This document shows positions 45,971 through 56,156 of a stretch of 64,000 bases of DNA, one piece after another. The position numbers were made by a program, and so were the translations under genes. The stretch's first letter is position 1, and each line of letters starts with the position of its first letter. The notes beneath the pieces were generated by a model. It did no database searches. It was not told the origin of the DNA and worked only from the letters and a program-made list of their open reading frames with translations. Source of the stretch: Zanthoxylum bungeanum (taxonomy: Eukaryota; Streptophyta; Magnoliopsida; Sapindales; Rutaceae); the NCBI GenBank assembly GCA_019454045.1, contig SKCR01031807.1, positions 32,780-96,779 on the forward strand, in the 5' to 3' direction.

Positions 45971-47953
45971 TGTTGGGTTTCTCTAAGGTCCCGGGATCAA
46001 ATCAAGCAACGAAACACATGTGCGAATACTCAAAGAAGTTGTGGAATACTTACAATGAACGGCTTAGCGATGCGTTGAACAACAAAAACTATTTTTATGC
46101 CCATTGAAGCTCACGGCTTTGGGCTGATTTTTGTCCTCCTCCATTCGGCCATGGATGTCCCCAAGCTCCAAGCTTGTGATGTGTATTCCAAGCCCACGGG
46201 TGGGCTTCTCTATCACCTTCGTTAGACTCCGGATGTGTGCTAGCACTTGGTAATTTTTGCCGAAAAAATCACCATGGCTTCTCCTTGTATTCTCGGCTTT
46301 TGACAGAAAAATGGAAGGAGAAAATGCCCATTGGGTGTGAGAGAGGAAGAGAGGTGAGAAGAAATGTGTTAAATCATTTCCAAAATCAAAAGTCAAAATG
46401 ATATACCAAATATGGATTTGGTAAAATGTCATTCAATTCTTACACATTTGGAGTGTAAAATAAGCCACCATAAAATCCTACACCAACTTCCATCACCATA
46501 AAGGTGAATAAATGACTAGTGATGTGACTAGATGTGACTTGTGGCCCCACTCGATTCGAAATGCGAGTGCGCCCGCAAACACTCCCGGGCTCGGGTTTGC
46601 TAATTCCAAATTAACGAATTTTCCGTTACGACGTAATTAAATCTAATTTAATAAACAATTGTGCCTAGCAAAATTACTATTCATGTCGCTAACGAATTAA
46701 TTCTAAATTAACTCGTTCGCCCAAATTTAATTCTAAATTTAATTCTGCGTCGAAATCCAATTTCGTATAATATATCGAATATATTATTTTATCGATTAAT
46801 TCCAAATTAATCGTTCTCTCTCTTTAAATAATATTTTATCCCAGATAAAATATCTCTGTAATTAATCCCAGATTAATTTTCTCTCTCTTATAATTAATCC
46901 CAGATTAATAAAGTGCGAGTCATACATCATCGGTGAATCTTCGGGAAGCGACCCATGAGATCTCCGGTTATGTTAACAGTAAATCCGTCGTCGGACTATC
47001 CGAACACGTATGTACCTAGTACTACATTTTTACCGATTTACAAGACAAGGTTGGCTTATAGCAAAGCGCCATGCCTACCCAATTCTCCAGAAATATCCTT
47101 ACAGGAATAAGTGATCTATATCAGGCGTAGTATACGTAGTATTGCGTATTTCGATCCAGTATCGGATGTCACATGCTAGGCCTGGGGCTGGAATTGTGTC
47201 TGCCCCGTACGAAGCACATATCGGATCTCTGGTAACTAGTCTCTATAATCGGATAAACATGACCTAGTCATAATATCCCGATAGCTGCAGCATATAAGAG
47301 AACAAGTCCCGTATCCTACGTGATCATCATCTCCACTATGACTGGAGTGATACTTCCTTCTCGACATCACACCCAATACACTACGATTCTCAATATACCC
47401 AGAAGAGGCGTACAATGAACCGGTTAAAGCCCTGGACGACCAAAACCAAAGTACATTGATTGTCGCAAGTATTAGCGGTGCAAGTCTCAAGTTAAGACCA
47501 AATACACCTACCCTAATTCGGACGTCCATAGACACATAATAATACTACCAATGGAATTCTGAGGGGTCTATCCAGAGCGAAGCTGTTTCTGTACCATCGG
47601 TAAACACAACCTCCTATTACACTTGCATGAGTATCCTATACCCAAATATATGAGAACTATGACGTTATGCCCTCACAACGTGCACAAGTGTAATACTAGT
47701 CTATTCCGCATTATCGATGTCCAATCTCGATAATACTACGACTATGGATATTTAATGATTAAACCTTCGTCGATTGATACTGTCTCATATCATCTCAATC
47801 CGGAACTAATCATATGGACCTTCTATCAATTATACATCTTGGTAATCTAATTACAAATGATAGAAGAGTAATTTCTTTTGTCACATAGTTAATTTGTACA
47901 AGAACACCATGATCTGTACAAATAGTGACGCTATTGGTCATAATTGTCCAACA
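45971..47953 (-). mobile_element. 5' LTR of minus-strand family-B element (Br3)
   Basis: On the minus strand it runs from TGTTGGACAATTATGACC (47953) to GAAACCCAACA (45971). It is uninterrupted and gives the best full-length view of the family-B LTR (1983 bp). The reading frame shared between LTR copies is open here for 99 codons at 47236-47535, starting with ATG. The outer flank CGAAA pairs with CGAAG at 37457-37461. Confidence 0.93.
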
Positions 47954-49214
47954 CGAAACACCTCATCATCATGAAACAAAACTCCTATGTTGATCGAAAC
48001 GTCACTCAGGTAGACCAAAACACCATCACCCAGCACGGTTTGGGAATGAATCCCAGGGGTCGAAATGCCTCGCTATTAGTTCGGGAATGAACCATAGAGA
48101 TCGAAACATCTCACACTCAACTAGGTTTGGGAATGAACCCTAGAGATCGAAGCATCTAACACACAGCATGGTTCGGGAATGATTCTTAGGGGTTGAAGAA
48201 CCTCGCCATCAAATCAACTCAGTTCGGGAATAAATCCCAGAGATCAAAGCATCTCACACCCAACATGGTTCGGGAATGAATCCCAGGGGTTGAAGCACCT
48301 TGCCATCAACTCAACTCAGTTCGGGAATAAATCCCAAAGATCAAAGTATCTCACACCCAACATGGTTCGGGAACAAATCCCAGGGGTCAAAGCACCTCGC
48401 CATCAACTCAACTCAATTCGGGAATAAATCCCAAAGATGGAAGCATCTCACTCCCAGCATGGTTCCGAAACAAATCCCAGGGGTCAAAGCACATCGCCAT
48501 CAACTCAATTCAGTTCGGGAATAAATCCTAGAGATCGAAGCATCTCACACCCAGCATGGTTCGGGAATAAATCCCAAGGGTCGAAGCACGTCGCCATCAA
48601 CTCAACTCAGTTAGGGAATAAATCCCAGAGATCAAAGCATATCAAACCCAGCATTGTTCGAGAACAAATCCCAAGGGCGAAGTACCTCGCCATCAACTCA
48701 ACTCAGTTCGGGAATAAATCCAGAGATCGAAACATCTCACACCCAGCATGGTTCGGGAACAAATCCCAGGGCTCGAAGCACCTCGCCATCAACTCAACTC
48801 AGTTTGGGAATAAATCCCATAGATCGAAGCATCTCAAACCCAGGGCTCGAAGCACCTTGCCATCAACTCAACTCAGTTCGGGAATAAATCCCAGAGATCG
48901 AAGCATCTCACACCTAGGGGTCGAAGCACCTCGCCATCAACTAAACTCAGTTCAGGAATAAATCTCAGAGATCAAAGCATCTCACACCTAGGGGTCGAAG
49001 CACCTCGCCATCAACTCAACTCAGTTCAGGAAAGAATCTCATAGGTCGAAGTGCCACAGAGATCGAAGCATCTCACACCCAGCATGATTCGGGAATGAAT
49101 CCCAAGGGTCGAAGCACCTCGCCATGAACTCAACTCTGAGATCGAAGCATCTCGCAAAAGTAGCAAAACAACAGGTAAGTCCGGCGACGGCCGGCGAACT
49201 AGGTAAGTAAAAGT
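47954..49214 (+). repeat. Gypsy 3' region with about ten tandem repeats
   Basis: From about 48030 to 49140, units of roughly 98 bp (shortening to about 72-80 bp at the right) repeat. Each has CATCAACTCAACTCAG, TTCGGGAATAAATCCCAGAG, ATCGAAGCATCTCACACCC and a second GGGAA-AAATCCC-GGGGTCGAAGCACC half. Each unit thus holds two related halves. Reading frames of up to 174 codons run through the array only because the unit length often keeps frame; the peptide is itself repetitive. The array lies between a gypsy internal region and its 3' LTR, a position where Tat-lineage elements often carry tandem repeats. Confidence 0.85.
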
Positions 49215-49519
49215 GCATGTGATGAGTGGTAAAACTATCACTATTTCCCACTCATTTAACCTTATATTTGTATAGTTTCTTGAGTTTTGTGAATATTTTG
49301 ATGTGTTTTGTGTTATTTTGTAGATAAATAAAGTTTCAGGACATTCTGGAGGTGATTTGGAGCAAAACTGTGAAAATTGGCAAAAAAATGGCATTTTGGT
49401 AATTGTCTGCGTCGCGACGCCAGGACCTTCAGCGTCACGACGCCTAACATGCACCGGAGTCTGCTAACGTGCGCCGGGTCAACGGGTCAGAATTTGAGAA
49501 GTTTGACTTTGCTAACATG

Positions 49520-49910
49520 CACCGTGCCACGTGTCACCATCACAACCAATCTGCTAACATGCGTCGTGCCACGTGTCATCATCCTACGGTGCCGAGACTC
49601 ACAATTTCCACGTGTGCCATGTGTCATCCAATGTCATCAGCCACGTCATCGGTCAACGAGTCAACCTTGCCACGCGACATGCCACATCATCATCCACGTC
49701 AGAAGGTCAACCGAGTCAACATGCCACGTCATCATCAGCCAATCACGCCTTGACACGTGGCGCAATCCTACGGTGCCGAAAATTGATCTCAGCCGCCTTG
49801 CCACGTCAGCGCCACGTCATCGCCACGTCAGCATAATAATTGAGCTCTTAGCCGCCACGCCACGTGTCGCCTTATCCTCTTAGCCGCCTCGCAACGTGTC
49901 AAGCCCTCAT
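49520..49910 (+). promoter_or_regulatory. Cluster of G-box/ABRE-type ACGT motifs
   Basis: The ten-base box GACACGTGGC, or its complement GCCACGTGTC, occurs at 49526-49535, 49568-49577, 49752-49761 and 49859-49868. Another CCACGTGTGCC is at 49608-49618, and many CCACGTCA/CCACGTCATC forms lie between. In plants, CACGTGGC is the core bound by bZIP factors of the ABRE/G-box class. The cluster ends about 120 bp before a TATA box. Whether it drives transcription is not shown by sequence alone. Confidence 0.6.
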
Positions 49911-49984
49911 TATGCCACGCCAACTGTTCCAGCATAGCGACGCCAAAAGCCTTGGAGTCACGACGCTGGAAGCTTACCCGCACC

Positions 49985-49991
49985 TATAAAT
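49985..49991 (+). promoter_or_regulatory. TATA box of the solo LTR
   Basis: TATAAAT lies shortly after the ACGT-motif cluster and before a CT-rich tract (CATTCTCTCTCACTTC near 50021), an order common in plant LTR promoters. Confidence 0.55.
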
Positions 49992-50271
49992 TGAGCTCGA
50001 GATTTCAGTTTTTTTTGTACCATTCTCTCTCACTTCTTTGATGTAATTAGGGAGTTCTTCTCTCTCTAAATTTCTTTTTATTTAATTTTGTAATTTTTAA
50101 TTACGTTCTGTAATAATAATAATTTACTTTCTTATTTTACAATTTTTACTATTCACTATGAGGAGGTAACTTCCCTATGCTAGGGTGAAAGGTAATTATT
50201 TTACTATTGCTATTTAGATTAATCTCCCTTAAATATAATATATTCACTATTTAAAATATTGACTTAATAAG

Positions 50272-50521
50272 GGATACCGCTATATTGGTCGGTTGGTAAT
50301 TCATTTTAATCTGGTTTAAACCTGACTAATCAAGGATACCGCCAGATTGGTCGGTTGGTAATTAATTTTGGTTCCGCCTTAATGGCTGGTTGGACTTAAT
50401 TTGACTAATCAAGGATACCGCCAGATTGGTCGGTTGGTAATTAAATTCCCTTACCGCCTATATGGCTGGTTGGACTTAATTTGACTTAATCAGGATACCG
50501 CCAGATTGGTCGGTTGGTAAT
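50272..50521 (+). repeat. Four tandem copies of GGATACCGCCAGATTGGTC
   Basis: The block GGATACCGCCAGATTGGTC followed by GGTTGGTAAT recurs at 50272, 50334, 50413 and 50493 (spacing 62, 79 and 80). Copies 2-4 are joined by a GGCTGGTTGGACTTAATTTGA spacer. It lies downstream of the TATA box and so would be in the transcribed part of the LTR. Confidence 0.88.
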
Positions 50522-51440
50522 ATTATCACAAGTTTATATATTATTTTTTGGGAGATATCTAAATTAGTAGTAGTAGAAATAATTCATTTTACCTTAGCAT
50601 TTTTTATTTTATTTTACTTTTAAAGCCTTTACTTTACGCAATTACTTTTCAGCACTTTTATTTTATGGCTTTTACTTTTAAGTTTTTACTAGCCCTAGCT
50701 AAGTGTCATAACTAAGTTAGTAATCTAGGGTTGTGATGAAATCCAATATCACCACTTTATAAGGATTAAATTATAATTTGGGTAATATAAAGATTTATTT
50801 ATTGAGTCTTAATCTTAATGCTTTTTATTAACTGGCCACTAATAAAATTGATAAGGTAAACTTAAAATGAACTAGACATAGGGATTTTAGGTTTAAGACC
50901 TCAGACTCAATAGCCAACGATCTTCCTTAAGGATAGATAACCCTTTAATAGATTTCCTTACAGGATAGGAATATACCTGTCGGGCGGGGGTAGCCATAAT
51001 TGGAACTTAATCTTAATGAATCCAGATAATTTGGTTGACATAGACATATGGTTCAATTAGGTTAAACTGGATATTTATAGTTGACCATCGGAAGAGGCTT
51101 TTACATAATTGAGTGTTCCAGGTTAATAAATCAATATTTTACCCAATTATAAGATAACAACTTCATCTTTAAATAATATTGGAATAAATCACAACCCTAG
51201 ATAGTTTTTAATATTAAATTTTCTTAAAATCTACTTTCGAACAATTTTATTTACTTGTCTTTAAATTTAGAATCGTTGCCATTTCAAATCAATTAAAAAA
51301 CATGTTAGATACTAGTAATCATTTGACCTCATAAAAATTAATAGATAAGGTTTTAAGTCCTCGTGGGATCGATACTTTTTATATTACTTGAACGATACGT
51401 ACGCTTGCGTTATACGTGTGTGTTTACGTCGGTCAGCATG

Positions 51441-51502
51441 CAAGACTTTGATAGGGTTGTCACTATCACACACTGCACAAGCCCCATCAAAGTGGGGGCG
51501 AC
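51441..51502 (+). promoter_or_regulatory. Gypsy polypurine tract before the 3' LTR
   Basis: AAAGTGGGGGCGAC at about 51489-51502 directly precedes the TGTAGACACTGC start of the LTR. The rest of this 60-bp segment is gypsy 3' DNA resuming after the solo LTR's duplication. Confidence 0.75.
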
Positions 51503-53510
51503 TGTAGACACTGCATTTTTACATAAGCCCGATGATGAGCCTCGTATGGAGGCACTACCTACAAATTTGCAGAAGTTACGCAAAATGAATGCCAGAAGGA
51601 AGGAAAACCTCCAAAATTAGCACCTCATCGGATTCGGACTCACTAGCCAGCCTCGGATTCGTTCATTCAGTTTCTGCTTCAAACCTTAGCCTCAGACCCA
51701 CCATGCAGCCCATCCACGTGGCCCATGACCCACCATGCACGCCCAAAGCCCATGCAATCCATGCAAATCCTCTCATCAAATCACTTTCAAATTCAATGAG
51801 ATTTTGGGATCCCGTCATTACCAATTTAACAAGATTTGAGATATATTCATCACCAAATTTATGAGATTGTATTCCCAAAATAATTTGAGAATATATCCCC
51901 CAAATTTCCATGATTTGTTTCTCTATTTGGAGATCCCTTCAAATCATTATAAAAATGAGACTATTTTCTTCTTTTGAGGGAGGCTTGGACTACAAACAAA
52001 AAACCCTAGGAGGTCTCTCTCTTCTTCTTCTTTGAACGACAATCCTAAAAAAAACAAGCAACCACCGAAAAACCAAAGCCACCAAAAACAACCAGAAATC
52101 GTGAAACCAAAGCCACCAAAAAAAAACAACCAGAAACCGTGAAACTAAAGCCACCATAAACAACTAATAACCGAAAAATAACCAGCCACCAGAAACAACC
52201 TCAAACCAAGACAAAAATAACCAAACAACAACGAAAAAAGAAAGGGAGAGATCACCAAAAAAACAGAAAAATAGTGAGAGAAAGACAGAAAAAATCAAGA
52301 GAAAAACAGAAGAAAACCCGATAAGAAAAAACAGAAAAAATCGAGAGAAAACAGAAGAAAACCAGCAGCCAAAACAACCAAAAAATAGCAGCCAAAAATA
52401 ACCAAAACATCAGCCAAAACAACCAAAAATAGCTGCCAAAAAACAACCAAAAATAGCAACCAAAAACAGCAACCAGAAAACAACAAAGTAGCAATCAAAA
52501 ATAGCAAAACAACTAGTAGAAACAGCGAACCAGCAACCAGAAATAGCGAACCAGCGATCCTTCCGGCGACGGCTTAACGCACTTTCGAGAAAGCAAGTTA
52601 AAAGGTAAGACCTGAAGGCACCCTTACCGCATTTATTTTTATAGTTCCGGACGCTGCATGTCTGGCTAGACGTGAAATACGTCCAGCCGGGTATACGAAG
52701 TCCTATATCAAAGACGGTCAAATTTCTGGTCACATTCTTTCTTTATTTGGCATTTTGTTATTTATCCATTTTTATCTTTTTATTCACTTTTATTGTTATT
52801 TTATTGTTTCGCCTTTATTTTGTTTATTTTTTGTTCATGTTGATGATTATACATATATGCATTGTTTTATGTCTTCTTGTCTATTTTTTATGTCTGTTTA
52901 CATTGCATTGATGATTATGCATGTTATTATCCCTTGCGGTATATCGGATGGAAACCCAGACGTAAATTCCGTAACCGAATCCGAATGGACGGTAGTGCGG
53001 TCTGTACTTGGGATACAACTACATGTACTACTCGGGAAATATTCATATATGTGTGATTAACCCCCTCCTTTTTGTTTGCTATTTATTTATTGACGTTTTT
53101 CCTACTTTTGATTGTTTATTATAATTTTCGTTTATCGCATCTCGTACTTCTTAATTTAATATGCCTTTGGAATCATATTATTGTGATTATTATTTTGGAT
53201 GGGTATGTTATTACATTTTTATTCGCTTTTATGCATGAATCACATTAAGACTTGGCTATACCATTGTGTGAACCCATCAATTATACTGGCATAAATAAGG
53301 GATCATTCCGAACCCAACAGTTTGAGGTCTTCCCTTGTGAGGGGTGAGTGCGGCCTTAAATATTTCCCAATTCACACTGGGTGGCGACTCCTTTATTCTC
53401 CAGTTTAGTCCCCCGCGGGCTAATCCGTACTCTCTAAGGGCTGCGAGCACAATAGTATCGTGGTCGCCGAGCATCATAGGCATAGCAGTAAACCCCGCTT
53501 CACTCCTACA
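51503..53510 (+). mobile_element. Tat-like gypsy 3' LTR
   Basis: It starts TGTAGACACTGCATTTTT after a polypurine tract and ends CACTCCTACA. It shares several blocks with the LTR at 8228-11186 but is 950 bp shorter and lacks both tandem arrays found there. Its middle (52040-52540) is an A-rich stretch of AACCAAAAATAGC/AACAACCAGAAA repeats. A TATAAAAA box is at 51948. It abuts copia reverse transcriptase sequence. The hydrophobic frames read on the minus strand at 52252-52507 come from the A-rich repeats. Confidence 0.85.
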
Positions 53511-54156
53511 TTATGTTATGCATAAGACCGGACATCTGTTTTGTAGTGGGAGTAGTCAGTAGGTTTCAGTCAAACCCAAGATTAGATCATTGGGTGGTTG
53601 TGAAACATATTCCCAAGTATCTTAAGAGAACGAGAAATTATATGCTTGTATATTTTGGTAAGGATATGATCCTCAAGGGATATACAAACTCTAATTTTCA
53701 GACGGATGTCGATTCTAGGAAGTCAACATGCGGATCAGTGTTCACCCTAGGTGGTGATGCCATTATGTGGACAAGAATAAAGCAATCTTGTATTGCAGAC
53801 TTCACTATGGAGGCTGAATATGTAGCAGCTTGTGAAGCAGATAAGGAAGCAGTATGGCTCTTTAAGTTCTTGGGAGATCTTGAAGTTGTTCTAGATATGA
53901 AAAACCACTCACACTTTATTGCGATAATAGTGGTACAGTGGCAAATTACAATGAACCAAGAAGCCACAAGAGGGAAAAACATATAGAGAGAAAATATCAT
54001 CTTATCAATGAGATAGTGCAGAGTGGAGACGTTTGTGTCACACATATTACATCAGAAGAGAACCTGACTAATCCATTTACAAAGATCTTATCGGCTAAAG
54101 TTTTTAAAGGTCACCTAAAGGGTTTAGGATTACATGACATGTCTCATTTGCTCTAG
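53511..54156 (+). pseudogene. Element A copia RT end and RNase H
   Basis: The frame from 53513 begins at the RT connection (MLCIRPDICFVVGVVSRFQSNP). It gives YLKRTRNYMLVYFG, FQTDVDSRKSTCGSVFTLGGDAI, ADFTMEAEYVAACEADKEAVWL and part of the RNase H end. A frameshift near 53930 moves to the frame that ends EPRSHKREKHIERKYHLINEIV, VTHITSEENLTNPFTKILSAKVFKGHL and a stop at 54154-54156. Everything upstream in the polyprotein is missing, cut at the gypsy LTR. It adjoins the polypurine tract and right LTR, so it is element A's own 3' coding end. Confidence 0.9.
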
Positions 54157-54157
54157 T

Positions 54158-54170
54158 TCAAGTGGGAGAT
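54158..54170 (+). promoter_or_regulatory. Polypurine tract of element A
   Basis: TCAAGTGGGAGAT lies between the RNase H stop and the LTR start, the standard place for the second-strand primer. Confidence 0.85.
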
Positions 54171-55999
54171 TGTTGGGGTATATGTCTTAAAGCTTCATGT
54201 ATTGTAAACTGAATTATTTATTGAAATAATATATGCATTATTCATTTATCAAAATTGTTTGATTTAGATCTCATATTGTAAATTTTCTTATTTACCCTTG
54301 ATTACTCATTTGCTTTTAGACTTAGTGTAAGAGTGATACACAAGACGATTTAAGTCTGAAGTTAGTAATCTAAAACAGTCCATAGAGAGCAAGCAAATCG
54401 GGTACTTTATTTGTGGTGTATCTATAGCTGCGGTACATTCTATACTTGTATAACGACCTTGATCCGGGATCGTTCATGTGGTGACATGAGAATGTAGGCA
54501 CCTTGTATGATGTGATCATATAGGACTGGATCCAGATAAAAAAGAACATCTTATAATATCTGTTAACTAAAGAAATTCATTTATCTACTAGATGGTCATA
54601 TATTGATTGATCTTAATTCTAAGAGTACCACAAAATCCTGCATGGCAGACTATATCCTTTGATTTACTAAAGTGAGGTTGATGCAGCAGTCCCGGCCAAT
54701 AACTACGTATTTTAAGGATATGGTTTGGTGTGTAGCTGGGAACGTTTTACATAGAAATGGAGTTCGTTCCTTCTTACGAGAAGTAGAAGAGTATCTCTCT
54801 TAAGGGTTGATTCGATACTTGAACAATTAGAGCGCTCAAGTCTTTCTATTTTGAATATAAAGATTAATATTCATAATAGTTATGAATTAATTATTCATTA
54901 GAGAATCAATGGTACTTAAGGTATAAAATAATTAGAGGGGTATAACGGACTTATGACCCGGCTCTAATTATGAGATATTCGTGAAAAGTCAATCTGTATG
55001 TAATGACTATATCGATGGACACCGAAGTTGTTCGGCTTATATTTTCCATCTACGGTAATGAGAGTTCAACTTCGAGTTTTTAGTGGAATAACGCGAAGTT
55101 AATAATTCGGAATATTTAATTAAAGAGTTTAATTAATATTTCGAGATTATTGGAGTTCGGAACTGTAGGTCCATTTGGACTCTTTGCTAGCTCGATTAAC
55201 TATAGCAAACCTAATATAATTGGATTGTCTAATTATATAATCACATATATATATTAATATATTATTAATGTGATTAATAATATTATAATATTTTATAGAA
55301 TTATTTGATTATGAGATAATCAAATTATAATTATGAGATAATTATTAAATCACTTATTATAATGCTAGATTATGAGATAATCAAGTAATAAATATGAGAT
55401 AATAATTATATCATTATCTTGATAATGGTCTAAGCATTATCTAGATAAACTATTATGATTTGCCATAATGTCCAAGCATTTTGTCTAAGATTAGGTATGA
55501 CCTAATTGCCTAATTTTGTCCACTTCACATGTCTTTGCTTAGCATTCCATTAAGAAAGAGAAAAATAGATCATTCACACAAGTTTGTGAGAACTTTAGAG
55601 AAAATCTAGAATTTTTTCTTAAGTGTTGAGGGAAAATAATTTTTTCTCAAGTGTTGAGAATAGAAATAAAATTATAGTGAACTAGATCTTCATCTACTTC
55701 ATTCAACCTTTCTAAAATCCAAAAGATATTGTGACAATGTACTTCGCTAAATAGTTTAGAGATTTACTTTGTGCGTGAATCTCACACTTCGGTTTGTTGG
55801 TTTCGAGTCATAGTTCGGAAGATCGGGTGGTTATCCAAGCATCGTATCTCAAAAGAAACACATCAACTTCGAGGAGAAAATCCATTCACCAAGAGTTTGT
55901 GGAATTCAGTTTCAACAAAGAGAGAAGGTAATAAATTTTCAAGGTTAATCCTGGAGCCAATAGCATTTATGCGACGCATAAGGAAAGTTGTTTCCTACA
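54171..55999 (+). mobile_element. Right LTR of copia element A
   Basis: It begins TGTTGGGGTATATG and ends GTTTCCTACA, 1829 bp. It aligns with 471-2426 along its length, with scattered substitutions and small indels; for example the TTATGAGATAATCAA motif block is shorter here. The flank GTGTG at 56000-56004 repeats the left duplication. Confidence 0.92.
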
Positions 56000-56004
56000 G
56001 TGTG
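56000..56004 (+). repeat. Target-site duplication GTGTG, right copy
   Basis: It matches 466-470 exactly; the copia reading frame interrupted on the left resumes at once after it. Confidence 0.9.
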
Positions 56005-56156
56005 GACTATGATGAAACCTTTTCACCAGTAGCGATGCTAAAGTCTATTAAGATTTTATTGGCTATCTTTGCTTCCTATGATTATGATATTTTGCAAATG
56101 GATGTGAAAATCGATTTTCTTAATGGGTTTCTTGATGAAGAAATCTATATGGAATA
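56005..56156 (+). pseudogene. Copia RT fragment, continuation of the split gene
   Basis: The translation VDYDETFSPVAMLKSIKILL, then FASYDYDILQMDVKIDFLNG and DEEIYME, is the RT segment that normally follows the block ending FKARLVAK at 234-465. The GTGTG duplication supplies the Val codon region. After EEIYME the expected QPEGF block is replaced by the terminus of another repeat at 56157. The catalytic YVDD region is therefore absent. Confidence 0.9.

Larger units (their letters stand above)
49220..51435 (+). mobile_element. Solo LTR of an unidentified family
   Basis: It begins TGATGAGTGGTAAAAC and ends TTTACGTCGGTCA. GCATG flanks both ends (49215-49219 and 51436-51440), a perfect 5-bp duplication. 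With TG...CA ends and 2216 bp it fits a solo LTR. From left to right it has an ACGT-box cluster (about 49520-49910), a TATA box at 49985, CT-rich and AT-rich DNA, and a four-copy repeat at 50272-50521. No coding region is recognised; frames at 49377-49883 follow the short repeats. Confidence 0.85.

Noticed and set aside
48300..48961. 74-174-codon frames with a repeated GINP/RSISH peptide
   Set aside because: They follow the ~98-bp tandem repeat of the gypsy 3' region, in overlapping frames, with no known domain.
48030..49140. Possible CRISPR-like array
   Set aside because: The units are contiguous diverged tandem repeats without unique spacers, in a plant retrotransposon.
49220..49243. Short inverted match GTGATGAGTGG...ATCAC suggesting a DNA transposon
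   Set aside because: The 5-bp GCATG duplication with TG...CA ends fits a solo LTR better, and no long terminal inverted repeat is present.
49377..49883. 168-codon Cys/His/Thr/Arg-rich frame
   Set aside because: Three overlapping frames are open across the CCACGT short repeats, so the openness reflects G+C-rich repeats rather than a zinc protein.
52252..52507. Minus-strand Phe/Leu/Trp-rich frames resembling a membrane protein
   Set aside because: They are the complement of A-rich AACCAAAAATAGC repeats inside the gypsy LTR.
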